The notes under the pieces were generated by a model, which saw only the letters and a list, made by a program, of their open reading frames with translations, searched no databases and was not told where the DNA came from. Below are positions 12,483 to 19,990 of a stretch of DNA of 47,669 nt, in pieces. The stretch lies in the IMG/VR virus record IMGVR_UViG_3300045141_000134, positions 1 through 47,669 of that record; one strand, written 5' to 3'. The position numbers and the translations under genes are program-made. Position 1 is the first letter of the stretch. Each line of letters begins with the position of its first letter. This stretch comes from a virus.

Positions 12483-13830
12483 CCGCGAAGCGGCGGCCTG
12501 GTTCCAAGCGAGACGCGGTATCACGCCCGAGACCCTTGAGGCTTTCGGCGTAACCACAGAGGCAGACGACACCGTCGTCTTCCCTTATGGGGACGCACGC
12601 AAGTACCGCAAGGGCTTCGAGAAGGATGCCGAAGGCGGGAGGAGGTTCTGGTGGGATCCCCCAACGTCCGCGGGCCAGGTCCCGTTCCTACCTCCCGACT
12701 TCGAGCCGCGCGAACGGATGCTGCTCGTCGAAGGCGAGACCGACACGATGGCGGCGTGGCAGGGAATCCCCGCCGAGCTCCGCGACAAGGTCTCCGTCGT
12801 CGGACTGAGCGGCACCGGCAGTTGGGCAAAGGCGATCCGCGACAAGGGCGGCGTCGAAAAGCTGTTCGGCCCCGCCAAGCGCGTCTTCGTCCTGTTCGAC
12901 AACGACGACCCGTACGAGAACAGCGACGGCGCTGCGAGCGTCGAGCGGGGCTGGCAGGAGGTTCGTGCCGACCTGGGCCGCAAGGCCCGCCGTGTCGTGC
13001 TCCCGCAAGGGATCAACGACGTGGCCGAGTTCTTCGAGAAGTACGACTGGGCGGCGCTACAGGTGCTGCTCAAGCGTGCGGCAGAGCCGCAGCGGTACTA
13101 CAAGCCCATCGACTTCACGAAGGAGCCGCCCCCGGTGGAGTGGCTGGTCGAGGGTCTGTTCCCAATGGGGGAGGTCACCGGACTCTTCGCAGAGTCGGGC
13201 GGCGGCAAGTCGTGGTTCACGATGGCGCTCGCACTCGCAGTTGCCGGCGGCGACACGCACTTTCTCGGTCGAACGGTGCGTCCCGGTCGAGTGCTCTACG
13301 TGGACGAGGAGAACCCGCGCGATCTGGTTGACCAGCGCCTGCGGGCGCTGGGGATGACACCTGCTCACCTGGAGAACCTCGACTACATCAACCAGCAGGG
13401 TGTCAACCTGTTCGAGGAACCGGAGCACCTGATTGAGCAGGCCATCGACTTCGAGCCGTCCCTGATCGTGCTCGGCACGCTGAGCAGCTTGTCGGTCGGC
13501 ATCGAGTCCGAGAACAACAACACGCAGATCACGAAGCTGTTTCGGCGGGGCATCGTCCCGCTCGCCCGCAAGACGGGCGCGGCTGTCGTGCTTGAGCATC
13601 ACGTCGGCCTGGACAAGGGCCGCCCTCGCGGTGCGACCGCGATCAAGGGGAACATCGACTCGGCGCTCCTGCTCTTGGAGGCTGAGGCCAACGGTCAGAA
13701 GACCGGCAACTTGAACCTGCTCCCGTCGAAGGAACGTCGCCGCCTCGGGCATCTCACCGCCCGCATCAACGGCGAGGTCGAGGACGGTTGGGTTCGCGTC
13801 GAGCTAGCAGAGGAGGACGACCCTTTCTAA
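12475..13830 (+). CDS. Toprim/RecA-fold primase-helicase
   Basis: This 451-residue protein has an N-terminal Toprim-type domain (MLLVEGETDTMAAWQGIP and a later VFVLFDNDDPYEN acidic motif). A RepA/DnaB-like RecA fold follows, with Walker A as FAESGGGKSWFTM, Walker B-like SLIVLGTLSSLSVG and VLYVDEENPR, and an EHHVGLDKGRPRG sensor. No CHC2 zinc finger or full primase catalytic domain precedes the Toprim, so it is more likely a helicase or loader with a vestigial primase part. The GTG start at 12475 overlaps the previous gene. Confidence 0.8.
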   Translation: MLSREAAAWFQARRGITPETLEAFGVTTEADDTVVFPYGDARKYRKGFEKDAEGGRRFWWDPPTSAGQVPFLPPDFEPRERMLLVEGETDTMAAWQGIPAELRDKVSVVGLSGTGSWAKAIRDKGGVEKLFGPAKRVFVLFDNDDPYENSDGAASVERGWQEVRADLGRKARRVVLPQGINDVAEFFEKYDWAALQVLLKRAAEPQRYYKPIDFTKEPPPVEWLVEGLFPMGEVTGLFAESGGGKSWFTMALALAVAGGDTHFLGRTVRPGRVLYVDEENPRDLVDQRLRALGMTPAHLENLDYINQQGVNLFEEPEHLIEQAIDFEPSLIVLGTLSSLSVGIESENNNTQITKLFRRGIVPLARKTGAAVVLEHHVGLDKGRPRGATAIKGNIDSALLLLEAEANGQKTGNLNLLPSKERRRLGHLTARINGEVEDGWVRVELAEEDDPF

Positions 13831-14019
13831 ATGTGCGAGACGTGTAGGCGCATCGAGGAGTCCGGCGTAGGTATCCCGGACTTGCTCTCGGAGGAGCTGA
13901 CCTTTGCGTCGCTCAACAAGCACAACGAGCCGATCTTCCGTGATCGCAACGGAAACGAGTGGGAGCTGGTGCGCGACCAACTCTACGAGAGCCTGTGGTG
14001 GCTCAAGAGGGAGGAGTAG
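13831..14019 (+). CDS. small protein with N-terminal CxxC
   Basis: The 62-residue product starts at ATG directly after the helicase stop. It begins MCETCRRIEES, a single CxxC that could bind metal as a dimer or with a partner. The rest is acidic, with a Trp-rich end (NEWELVRDQLYESLWWLK). No family is recognised. Confidence 0.65.
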   Translation: MCETCRRIEESGVGIPDLLSEELTFASLNKHNEPIFRDRNGNEWELVRDQLYESLWWLKREE

Positions 14020-14433
14020 TTGTCCGCACGCAGGTGCATACTGCACGGCTCGTTCCCTTCGGAGTACCGCTTCCAGATGTGTCCGGTCTGCAACACGCAG
14101 ACGGCGTACATCTCGGACGACGAGCCCGACGAGAACTGGGCGGCGAACATCCTGCGCTTCAAGGAGAACCAGGAAACCGACTCGTCCCCCGTCGAGGAGA
14201 TTCCAACACTCGACGGCGCGAAGGTGACGCTCGACCACGACCAGTACTTCATTCACACCTGGGACGTGGTGGCTGGCGGTATTGGTCACCGGCTACAGGA
14301 CACGGACCTTGTCCGTGTCGGCAAGCAGGTGTTCGAGATCCTGTCGTACTCGTACGAGGATCGGCGCTACCTGGTGCAGCCGTTCTCAACTGAGCTGACC
14401 GAGGAAGACCTGTCCAAGTTGGCAGGGCCGTGA
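14020..14433 (+). CDS. zinc-finger-like hypothetical protein
   Basis: The 137-residue product starts at TTG behind GAGGAG. An N-terminal zinc ribbon (RRCILHG with MCPVCNTQTAYI) is followed by an acidic linker. The C-terminal domain is probably beta rich (VRVGKQVFEILSYSYEDRRY). The cysteine spacing suggests a nucleic-acid-binding accessory factor of replication. No family is recognised. Confidence 0.6.
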   Translation: MSARRCILHGSFPSEYRFQMCPVCNTQTAYISDDEPDENWAANILRFKENQETDSSPVEEIPTLDGAKVTLDHDQYFIHTWDVVAGGIGHRLQDTDLVRVGKQVFEILSYSYEDRRYLVQPFSTELTEEDLSKLAGP

Positions 14434-14582
14434 GAGGCCACGTCACGCGGCAGGCGGGGAACGTGCTCTATCTCAAGCCCGTCCCCGGGGGTGTCGTGCT
14501 CTCGACCTGTCTGCTGCTCATCGTGCTGGTCGCTGTCGGCTGGTTCGTCATGGCGCAGAAGTGCAAGTGCACTGATGGCTGA
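14430..14582 (+). CDS. 50-residue membrane protein
   Basis: GTG overlaps the previous stop (GTGA). A basic N-terminus is followed by one span (VVLSTCLLLIVLVAVGWFVM) and a short tail with CKC. Its stop overlaps the next gene's ATG. It is one of several tiny membrane proteins scattered through the early operon. Confidence 0.6.
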   Translation: MRGHVTRQAGNVLYLKPVPGGVVLSTCLLLIVLVAVGWFVMAQKCKCTDG

Positions 14583-14856
14583 TACCCGCGTGGTCAACAG
14601 GTACGCGGAACCCTTCGACGTGTACATCGGGCGCGGCTCCAAGTGGGGCAACCCCTTCACGCACAGGCAGGGGACGCAAGCGGCTCATGTAGTTGGCAGC
14701 CGAGAGGCTGCAATCGCTGCGTACGAGGAGTTCGTCCTCGAGCGCCCCGATCTACTCGCCGCACTGCCTGAGCTTCAGGGTAAGACGCTCGGCTGCTACT
14801 GCAAGCCGAAGGCGTGCCACGGGGACGTGCTCGCTCGATTGGCCGATGGGCGATAA
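14575..14856 (+). CDS. DUF4326-type protein
   Basis: This 93-residue protein matches the DUF4326 pattern: VYIGRGSKWGNPFTHR near the start and GKTLGCYCKPKACHGDVLAR near the end. The Trp-Gly-Asn-Pro and Cys-Tyr-Cys-x-Pro-x3-Cys-His elements are diagnostic. The family's role is not established; it is common in phages. It starts at ATG inside the end of the membrane peptide gene. Confidence 0.8.
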   Translation: MADTRVVNRYAEPFDVYIGRGSKWGNPFTHRQGTQAAHVVGSREAAIAAYEEFVLERPDLLAALPELQGKTLGCYCKPKACHGDVLARLADGR

Positions 14857-15262
14857 GACCTGGAAGCGCGTCGAGCGAGAGAAGTGCCGCGAGCTCGGCG
14901 GGGAACGCTCTGGGCCTACCGGACGTGACACGCCCGATTGCGACGACAGCGTCCACGTCGGCCTAGAGGTCAAGAGTTACAAGACCTTCGTGTTCTTGAC
15001 GAAGGACTGGGAGCAGGCCGTGGACAACGCGGCGAAGATCGGGAAGCCCCCGGTGCTCGCAGTAAAAGAGCGCGGCCACAACGGCCGCGACATGGTGCAG
15101 ATCACGCAGGCGTACTTCACGATCCTGGCGGATTGCGCCGACCTCGGGCCGACCGCGTGGTACACGCTCGTGCGCGGGCAGTTTGTGCGCCTGCCCTGGG
15201 AAGACTTTGTGCGGCTTTACAGAGCCGCCTACATCAACGAGAAGGAGAACTCCACTGGCTGA
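14846..15262 (+). CDS. Holliday junction resolvase-like / VRR-NUC-type nuclease
   Basis: The 138-residue protein looks like a small PD-(D/E)XK nuclease. It has an N-terminal ERE-x-CRELGGERSGPTGRD, a DCDDSV acidic turn and the catalytic-looking GLEVKSYKTFVFLTKDW (Glu and Lys), followed by QAVDNAAKIGKPPVLAVKER. This matches phage proteins annotated as putative Holliday junction resolvases. It would cut branched recombination or replication products before packaging. It is placed just before SSB, whose CTG start lies within its last codons. Confidence 0.65.
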   Translation: MGDKTWKRVEREKCRELGGERSGPTGRDTPDCDDSVHVGLEVKSYKTFVFLTKDWEQAVDNAAKIGKPPVLAVKERGHNGRDMVQITQAYFTILADCADLGPTAWYTLVRGQFVRLPWEDFVRLYRAAYINEKENSTG

Positions 15263-15620
15263 GGCTCAGTACCGCGCCGTGTTCGGCATGATCCAGTTCG
15301 ATCCCCGTGAGGGAAATGCCGGCGGCAAGGACGTACGCAACATCACGATTCGCACGACGGGCATGAAGGAGCAGTCGATCAAGGTCGGCGCAACCCTCTG
15401 GCCGTCGCACGCACACATCCCCGTCGCCAAGGGCGACCTCGTCTGGATGGAGGGCAAGTTCTCCCAGACGCAGGGTGAGAACAACGGCGCGCCGGTCACG
15501 TACAACAACCTGTCCGTCTCGGCCATCAAGAACTTCGGTCAGGCAGACTCGGGTAGGCGCGAAGAGGACACGGCGAGCAGCGCCGCTGCCGACATCCCCG
15601 ACGACGACATTCCCTTCTAG
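15255..15620 (+). CDS. ssb: single-stranded DNA-binding protein
   Basis: The 121-residue product has an OB-fold pattern and the SSB hallmark acidic end (AAADIPDDDIPF) that recruits partner enzymes. The N-terminal part AEAQYRAVFGMIQFDPREG corresponds to strand 1. The start is CTG at 15255, about seven bases after AAGGAGA; an upstream GTG at 15183 would add 24 residues unlike any SSB. This is one of the clearest CTG starts here. It would support the recombination pair and the polymerase. Confidence 0.8.
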   Translation: MAEAQYRAVFGMIQFDPREGNAGGKDVRNITIRTTGMKEQSIKVGATLWPSHAHIPVAKGDLVWMEGKFSQTQGENNGAPVTYNNLSVSAIKNFGQADSGRREEDTASSAAADIPDDDIPF

Positions 15621-15622
15621 GC

Positions 15623-15838
15623 GTGGCCTTCGACAGGTTCAATGTCGGATACGGCGCTCGCGTGTCGGCCGAGTTCGGTCTGGACAAGTGGGATAGCGCC
15701 TATGTCACCGTGCGCACGGAGGGCAACAACACCTGGCAGTTGCAGATGACCGCGGATCGAGCACGGGATCTGTCGCGCCAGTTGAAGCGCGCAGCCGACC
15801 TCATTGACCCGCCGAAGAAGCGAGTCGTGAAGGTCTGA
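15623..15838 (+). CDS. small hypothetical protein
   Basis: The 71-residue product starts at GTG two bases after the SSB stop. Its predicted beta-rich first half (WDSAYVTVRTEGNNTWQLQM) and a helix with a basic end (RDLSRQLKRAADLIDPPKKR) give no recognised family. It is coupled to SSB and may act with single-stranded DNA. Confidence 0.65.
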   Translation: MAFDRFNVGYGARVSAEFGLDKWDSAYVTVRTEGNNTWQLQMTADRARDLSRQLKRAADLIDPPKKRVVKV

Positions 15839-15843
15839 CGAAC

Positions 15844-16170
15844 ATGAACGCGGCCGTCGCGGAATACCGCGAGGCCGTTGAGGCCCTGGCACTGCGGATT
15901 AGTCGCAGTGCTGGGGCCATTCGCGTTGGGGCAGAGTTCGACGACCTTGCGCAGGAGGGATTGATCCAAGTTTGGCAGTCCCTTGGGCGTGGCGTCACCC
16001 CCGCGGCACGCATCATCGAGCTACGGATGATCGACTACATTCGGTGGCTCGGCACGCAGATCGGCCACGGTCGTGTCTGCACCGAGGAGAACCCGGACGA
16101 CTGTCCGAAGCACGTCTCATATGACACGCTGCTTCCGCTGGACGATTTCCGTGTCGCGGAGTCGCGCTAG
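15844..16170 (+). CDS. sigma-70 region 2-like protein (first part of a split sigma factor)
   Basis: The 108-residue product carries sigma region 2: FDDLAQEGLIQVWQSLGRGV (core-polymerase contact helix) followed by RIIELRMIDYIRWLGTQ (-10 reading helix). The frame ends in TAG at 16168-16170. Region 4 follows in the +1 frame, beginning only a few codons later. ATG at 15844 has GAAGG upstream; a CTG at 15835 in a CTGA overlap is an alternative start. See the next entry for the second half. Confidence 0.7.
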   Translation: MNAAVAEYREAVEALALRISRSAGAIRVGAEFDDLAQEGLIQVWQSLGRGVTPAARIIELRMIDYIRWLGTQIGHGRVCTEENPDDCPKHVSYDTLLPLDDFRVAESR

Positions 16171-16195
16171 CTACACCGAGGAGGAGTTGCGAGCC

Positions 16196-16459
16196 TTGGT
16201 CGAGCACTACGAGTTGCTGCGCGAGCTGTCCGACACGGACGGCCGCGGACTCGGATGGCTCGCCTTGCGGACAGACCTCGACGCAGTCCTGGCACAGATC
16301 CCCGAGCAGTACTGGGTGGTGATTCTGCTGCACGGGCTCATCGGGTTCTCGCAGGCAGAGACCGCTCAACTCCTTCGGGTGTCGCAGCAGGCTGTGTCGA
16401 AGCGTTACCGACACGGCCTTGAGGAACTGCACTACTGGATCAACGGAGGTACGGACTGA
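16196..16459 (+). CDS. sigma-70 region 4-like protein (second part of a split sigma factor)
   Basis: About 87 residues, with a clear region 4: LAQIPEQYWVVILLHGLIGF, then SQAETAQLLRVSQQAVSKRY, a helix-turn-helix for the -35 element. The frame is open from 16073, overlapping the first half. TTG at 16196 lies nine bases after a GAGGAGGAG, so independent translation is possible. A +1 shift at CGC-TAG-C (16165-16171) would fuse both halves into one sigma factor. The two cannot be told apart by reading alone. Confidence 0.65.
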   Translation: MVEHYELLRELSDTDGRGLGWLALRTDLDAVLAQIPEQYWVVILLHGLIGFSQAETAQLLRVSQQAVSKRYRHGLEELHYWINGGTD

Positions 16460-16635
16460 GCACACGAAAGTTCGACCCAGATGTGTACGGGGCCTTGCAC
16501 GAGCAGGGCCTGTCGAATCGTCAGATCGCTGCGAAGCTCGACGTGAACGAAAGCTCGGTTCGTCGGGGGCTGAAGGCGTACAAGCCGCTGCCCATAGGGC
16601 GGCGCTTCCTTGTCACTGTGGTCGAGGTTGACTAG
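16456..16635 (+). CDS. small helix-turn-helix protein with CTG start
   Basis: CTG lies five bases after GGAGGT and overlaps the sigma stop as CTGA. The 59-residue product has a typical HTH: YGALHEQGLSNRQIAAKLDV followed by NESSVRRGLKAYK. It resembles small resolvase- or sigma-region-4-like helices that bind DNA. It is invisible if only ATG, GTG and TTG starts are allowed. It may modulate the sigma factor encoded just upstream. Confidence 0.65.
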   Translation: MSTRKFDPDVYGALHEQGLSNRQIAAKLDVNESSVRRGLKAYKPLPIGRRFLVTVVEVD

Positions 16636-16801
16636 CGCCGAAGTACACGCGCGGTACAACCAGAGCGCGAAGGGCCGCGCACGACAAGCGCGGTACCGGA
16701 GCACTGAGAAGGGCCGCGCTAACGAGCGGCGAGTGCATGGCCGCCTTCGCTTCAGCGAGCGCGCAGCCCGTATCAAACAAGCAGAGGAGTTGTTGACATA
16801 G
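16628..16801 (+). CDS. small basic repeat protein
   Basis: The 57-residue product starts at TTG, overlapping the HTH gene. It is rich in Arg and Lys and carries two related units, YNQSAKGRARQARYR and STEKGRANERRVHGR. Such (S-x-KGRAR) units recur in small phage proteins presumed to bind nucleic acid. Its stop TAG overlaps an ATA start (ATAG). Confidence 0.55.
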   Translation: MTSAEVHARYNQSAKGRARQARYRSTEKGRANERRVHGRLRFSERAARIKQAEELLT

Positions 16802-17034
16802 CGAAGTTTCTGGAGAAGACCGAGTCGGACATCGCGTGGGATCGCATCCGGCGCAGTGTCCAGTACCGCATCAACTACGCCGCCGCAACATGGCGCGCGG
16901 AGAAAGCGAACGAGATTCTCCCCCGGCTCCAGAGGGAGTTCGAGGAGAGCCTGCTCGCCGGCACGTTGCTCGAGCTGGAGGAGACCTCGTCGTCCTGGGT
17001 GGATGACCTGCTCGACACGGAGACTGTTGTCTAG
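16798..17034 (+). CDS. hypothetical helical protein with ATA start
   Basis: ATA at 16798 lies nine bases after GAGGAG and forms an ATAG overlap with the upstream stop. A 78-residue frame follows to TAG at 17032-17034. The product is helical and amphipathic (AKFLEKTESDIAWDRIRRSV, then ANEILPRLQREFEESLLAGT) with an acidic end. No ATG, GTG or TTG could serve near the beginning. The downstream DnaQ-type gene starts inside its last codons. Function unknown. Confidence 0.55.
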   Translation: MAKFLEKTESDIAWDRIRRSVQYRINYAAATWRAEKANEILPRLQREFEESLLAGTLLELEETSSSWVDDLLDTETVV

Positions 17035-17593
17035 GCTCGTCGCGGGTAAGCGTCTCCGAATCCTGGACTTCGACATCGAGAACCGCCCGCTCTCCTATCT
17101 CGGCATGGACTTCACCACGGCCGAGATCACGTCCATCGCGGCGTCCTTTCACGGCGAGAAGCGCATCTACACCTGGCTGCTCGGGGTGGACGAGACGGAC
17201 GAGATCCTCGAAGGCTTCCGCGAGCTCTACGACGACGCGGACATTGTCACCGGGCACTACATCCGGCGACACGACTTGCCGATCATCACGGACATGCGGT
17301 TCGAGGTCGGCTTGCCGAACCTCGGGCCGAAGCTGACGGTCGATACGAAGACCGACCTGCTGGCGGGGAAGGGCATCTCGAAGTCCCAGGAGAACCTCAG
17401 CGAGATGCTGGAGTTGCCTGCGCCGAAGGTTCACATGAACACGCCGCGGTGGCGCAAGGCCAACCGTCTCACCGAGGAGGGCATCGCCCTGACTCGGAAG
17501 CGCGTCGAGGGTGACATCGTCCAGCACAAGGCGCTGTACGCAGCGCTGGTCGATGAGAAGCGCCTCGGTCCCCCCGTCCTCTGGAAACCATGA
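17027..17593 (+). CDS. DnaQ-like 3'-5' exonuclease
   Basis: The 188-residue product has an RNase H-like exonuclease fold. Motif I is ILDFDIENRPLSYLG (Asp, Glu). A motif II-like region is IVTGHYIRRHDLPII (His, Asp). A later EEGIALTRKRVEGDIVQHKA block carries the final Asp with a nearby His. It resembles the stand-alone phage exonucleases that proofread or process RNA/DNA ends. TTG at 17027 follows GGAG by about six bases. Its stop overlaps the protease start (ATGA). Confidence 0.75.
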   Translation: MSRLVAGKRLRILDFDIENRPLSYLGMDFTTAEITSIAASFHGEKRIYTWLLGVDETDEILEGFRELYDDADIVTGHYIRRHDLPIITDMRFEVGLPNLGPKLTVDTKTDLLAGKGISKSQENLSEMLELPAPKVHMNTPRWRKANRLTEEGIALTRKRVEGDIVQHKALYAALVDEKRLGPPVLWKP

Positions 17594-18264
17594 GCGACCG
17601 CGAACTGACTCCGCTCGAGCTTCGCAAGGTCGAGTTGGAGAACGAGCAACTTGCGCACGAGATCCGCTACTCGAAGTTCCGCGCTGAAGTGGCGGCGCTG
17701 GAGCTGGAGCAGGCCATCGACAAGGAGCGTGACCGTCAGGCCAAGCCTGGCATCACGCGCCGGCTCAACTTCTTCGGTGACGTGTCCCCGGTCAACGTGG
17801 ACAACGTCATCGAGGCCCTGGATCACTGGTCGATCCGGGATCCGGGCAAGCCCATCACGATCACGTTCAACACGTCGGGCGGATCGGTCACCGACGGGCT
17901 CGCCCTGTACGACACCCTGAAGCGTCTCCAGCGTCAGGGCCACTACATCACGACTCGTGCAACTGGCATCGCCGCCTCGATGGGGGCTGTGCTCGTGCAA
18001 GCGGGAGACGTTCGCATCATGGACGCCCGTGCCAAGATGCTGATTCACGAGGGCAGCACCAGCTTCGGCAACTCCCGCATGTCGGCGGGGGAGATGGAGG
18101 ACTACCAGACCTTCAGTCGGATGCTAAAGGAAGACATCCTCGACATCCTCTCGGAACGTTCCACGCTCACGCGGGACGAGGTCAAGGACAAGTGGTCGCG
18201 CAAGGACTGGTGGATCACCGCCGCTGAGGCGCTGGAGTACGGCTTCGTGGACGCGGTCGAGTAG
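17590..18264 (+). CDS. ClpP-like serine protease
   Basis: This 224-residue protein matches the ClpP/crotonase fold: PITITFNTSGGSVTDGLALY, then TGIAASMGAVLVQAG with the nucleophile Ser, and AKMLIHEGSTSFGN with the His. An N-terminal coiled-coil helix precedes the domain. Phage ClpP-like proteases usually process capsid proteins and sit by the portal. Here the gene is in the early, opposite-strand operon, so a regulatory role or action on host proteins should be considered. Confidence 0.85.
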   Translation: MSDRELTPLELRKVELENEQLAHEIRYSKFRAEVAALELEQAIDKERDRQAKPGITRRLNFFGDVSPVNVDNVIEALDHWSIRDPGKPITITFNTSGGSVTDGLALYDTLKRLQRQGHYITTRATGIAASMGAVLVQAGDVRIMDARAKMLIHEGSTSFGNSRMSAGEMEDYQTFSRMLKEDILDILSERSTLTRDEVKDKWSRKDWWITAAEALEYGFVDAVE

Positions 18265-18641
18265 TGGGCTACACGATCCGGTTCGAGGGCGGCTCAGTTG
18301 GCGGGAAGGTCGAGTACCAGTACGGCGTCTTCGATGCCCGTGACCGGCACATTCCGGTTCACGAGATGTTTCGCGCGACGGCTGCTGGATCAGACGCCCC
18401 CACTTGGCCTGCGTACTCGACTGACATATACAGATTCGAGGGCGAGGTTCGAGGCAAGGGCAGTCGAGGCAGCGGACCCGAGTTCGACGGCGAGTACGTC
18501 TACCGCTGGGTGCGCCCGAACATCGCAGGGCTACAGGAGCAGATACGTGACCTCAAGAAACAGGTCGAGAAACTGAAGCGCACCGAAGATGCTTTCGAGG
18601 CGCTGGACACACTGCGCATCTACCTGAACAACGGGTTCTGA
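18264..18641 (+). CDS. hypothetical protein with C-terminal coiled coil
   Basis: The 125-residue product starts at GTG overlapping the protease stop (TAGTG). The first 80 residues look like a compact beta domain (GYTIRFEGGSVGGKVEYQYG). The end is a coiled coil (LQEQIRDLKKQVEKLKRTED). It is coupled to the ClpP-like gene and might be its adaptor or substrate; no family is recognised. Confidence 0.65.
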   Translation: MGYTIRFEGGSVGGKVEYQYGVFDARDRHIPVHEMFRATAAGSDAPTWPAYSTDIYRFEGEVRGKGSRGSGPEFDGEYVYRWVRPNIAGLQEQIRDLKKQVEKLKRTEDAFEALDTLRIYLNNGF

Positions 18642-18844
18642 TGGGGCCGCTCACGCTGGCCCTCTACGGCCTGATCGTCTTGTTCGCTGGCGGCGATGCC
18701 GCTGCGCATTTCACGCACTACAAGTACGGGGAGACGGTGAGTGCGTCCATCTGGGCGGCGCTCAAACGGTTCCCCGTACTGCACTACCTCTTGGGCGCGG
18801 CCATCGTCGTGCTCTTCACTCACCTTGAGCTGCGGTGGCCTTAG
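18641..18844 (+). CDS. small membrane protein with two spans
   Basis: The 67-residue product starts at ATG in a TGATG overlap. Hydrophobic stretches lie at residues 4-20 (LTLALYGLIVLFAGGDAA) and 47-62 (LHYLLGAAIVVLFTHL). No family is recognised. Confidence 0.65.
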   Translation: MGPLTLALYGLIVLFAGGDAAAHFTHYKYGETVSASIWAALKRFPVLHYLLGAAIVVLFTHLELRWP

Positions 18845-19239
18845 ACGGAGAAGAGCGACGAACGCATCACCGTGAATACATGCGGCTGTGGCGACTTCGC
18901 AACCTCGAGAAGGTACGCGAGTATGACCGTCGGCGGCATCATCGTCGCAAACACGATCCGGACTACAAGGCTCGCACGTTGCAAAGTGGGCGGCGTACTC
19001 GACTTAAGCGAGTAGGACTGACGGTCGAAGAGGCCGACGCGATGCTCGCGGCGCAGAACCACGGATGCGCGGTGTGTCTGACAAAGGCCGCGCAACTACA
19101 CCTGGACCACGACCACAGCACCGGAACGGCTAGGGCTTATCTCTGCCCAGAGTGCAACAAGGCGCTCGGACTTTTGACCGAGTCACCTGTGCGCATCAGA
19201 GCCTTGGCCACGTACATCGAATCATTTCAACTCCCCTAG
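18835..19239 (+). CDS. endonuclease VII-like HNH nuclease, second copy
   Basis: The 134-residue product has a basic N-terminal region (REYMRLWRLRNLEKVREYDR), then the endonuclease VII core: GCAVCLTKAAQLHLDHDHST, GTARAYLCPECNKALGLL. The zinc cysteines and His-Asp-His are all present. It is paralogous in domain to 7135-7494 but with a longer basic N-terminus. It would resolve branched DNA or act as a homing-type nuclease. GTG at 18835 overlaps the membrane protein gene. Confidence 0.85.
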   Translation: MALDGEERRTHHREYMRLWRLRNLEKVREYDRRRHHRRKHDPDYKARTLQSGRRTRLKRVGLTVEEADAMLAAQNHGCAVCLTKAAQLHLDHDHSTGTARAYLCPECNKALGLLTESPVRIRALATYIESFQLP

Positions 19240-19250
19240 GAGGGAAGCAC

Positions 19251-19478
19251 ATGGCTGCAACCAAGAAGTCGGCCCCCGAGGCCATCCTGTCCGTGCTCCG
19301 CAAGGGTCCGAAGAAGGGCCTCACTGCCGCGACGATCTCAGATCGCGCGTCGATCAACCCGAACACCACGCGGGCCACGCTCGTCGGCCTCGTGAACAGC
19401 AACGCCGTCGTCGTGATCGGTCGCGAGACTCCCTCGTTCGGCCGCCCGGCGAACCTGTACGTCGTCGCCACGGCGTAG
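19251..19478 (+). CDS. winged-helix DNA-binding protein
   Basis: The 75-residue product starts at ATG behind TAGGAGGGAAG. The pattern SAPEAILSVLRKGPKKGLTA, then ISDRASINPNTTRATLVGL and NAVVVIGRETPSFGRPANLY is a winged helix with a C-terminal wing. It is probably a small transcription factor near the end of the early operon. Confidence 0.7.
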   Translation: MAATKKSAPEAILSVLRKGPKKGLTAATISDRASINPNTTRATLVGLVNSNAVVVIGRETPSFGRPANLYVVATA

Positions 19479-19487
19479 GGTACGTTC

Positions 19488-19676
19488 ATGGGGATGCAGC
19501 GCGATCTCCCGCCCGCGCCGCCACCCGAGCAGCCCCGCCTCATATGGTCCGGCCCTGAGCCGACATCCTGGGAACCCACGGGCTACTGGATCGACTACCG
19601 CGTTCTGCGGTCGTGGCTGCGTCATCCGATCCAGACGTTCTTGTGGTGGCGCTACGCTGCTACGCTCGATTCGTGA
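19488..19676 (+). CDS. small hypothetical protein
   Basis: The 62-residue product is Pro- and Trp-rich (RDLPPAPPPEQPRLIWSGPE, then SWLRHPIQTFLWWRYA). A membrane-associated end is possible. Its stop overlaps the next start as GTGA. No family is recognised. Confidence 0.55.
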   Translation: MGMQRDLPPAPPPEQPRLIWSGPEPTSWEPTGYWIDYRVLRSWLRHPIQTFLWWRYAATLDS

Positions 19677-19921
19677 CCATGATCTTCCTGAGCCTGGTCT
19701 GCATGTTCCCGCCGGCCAACGTGCCCCCGCTGCATCTGACGGCGGCGCAGGGCTCAGCGTGGGTGGCTCCGGGCACGACGATGGACAACCTCGCCGCGGG
19801 CCTGAGTCCGGGTGGGTTGCCCTGGGGGTCCTCGATTGACTCGGGCGCTCCCGGCTTGACGCCGCTCGTGTTCGACCGACCCAACTGCTCCACCGTGCAG
19901 TTCGGTCGTCTCGTGAAGTAA
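19673..19921 (+). CDS. exported protein sharing a motif with a late virion gene
   Basis: The 82-residue product has a hydrophobic N-terminus (MIFLSLVCMFPPANVPPLHL) that may be a signal sequence. Its C-terminal part reads TAAQGSAW and later GLPWGSSIDSGAPGLTPLVFD. The late protein at 33047-33712 has TAAEGSAM and GGPAYGSSIDSGIPGAPPLVFN in the same order. This early gene and a virion gene on the other strand therefore share a segment. It is the last gene before the terminator. Confidence 0.6.
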   Translation: MTMIFLSLVCMFPPANVPPLHLTAAQGSAWVAPGTTMDNLAAGLSPGGLPWGSSIDSGAPGLTPLVFDRPNCSTVQFGRLVK

Positions 19922-19953
19922 GGTACGTCTCTCTTCCCTGGCGGGAAGAACCC

Positions 19954-19988
19954 GGCCCCTAGTCCCTCGTGGACTAGGGGCCTTTTTT
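19954..19988 (+). terminator. rho-independent terminator of the early operon
   Basis: GGCCCCTAGTCC (19954-19965) and GGACTAGGGGCC (19971-19982) form a 12-bp stem with loop CTCGT, followed by six T. It closes the plus-strand operon and sits between the convergent integrase gene and 19921. Confidence 0.95.
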
Positions 19989-19990
19989 CG

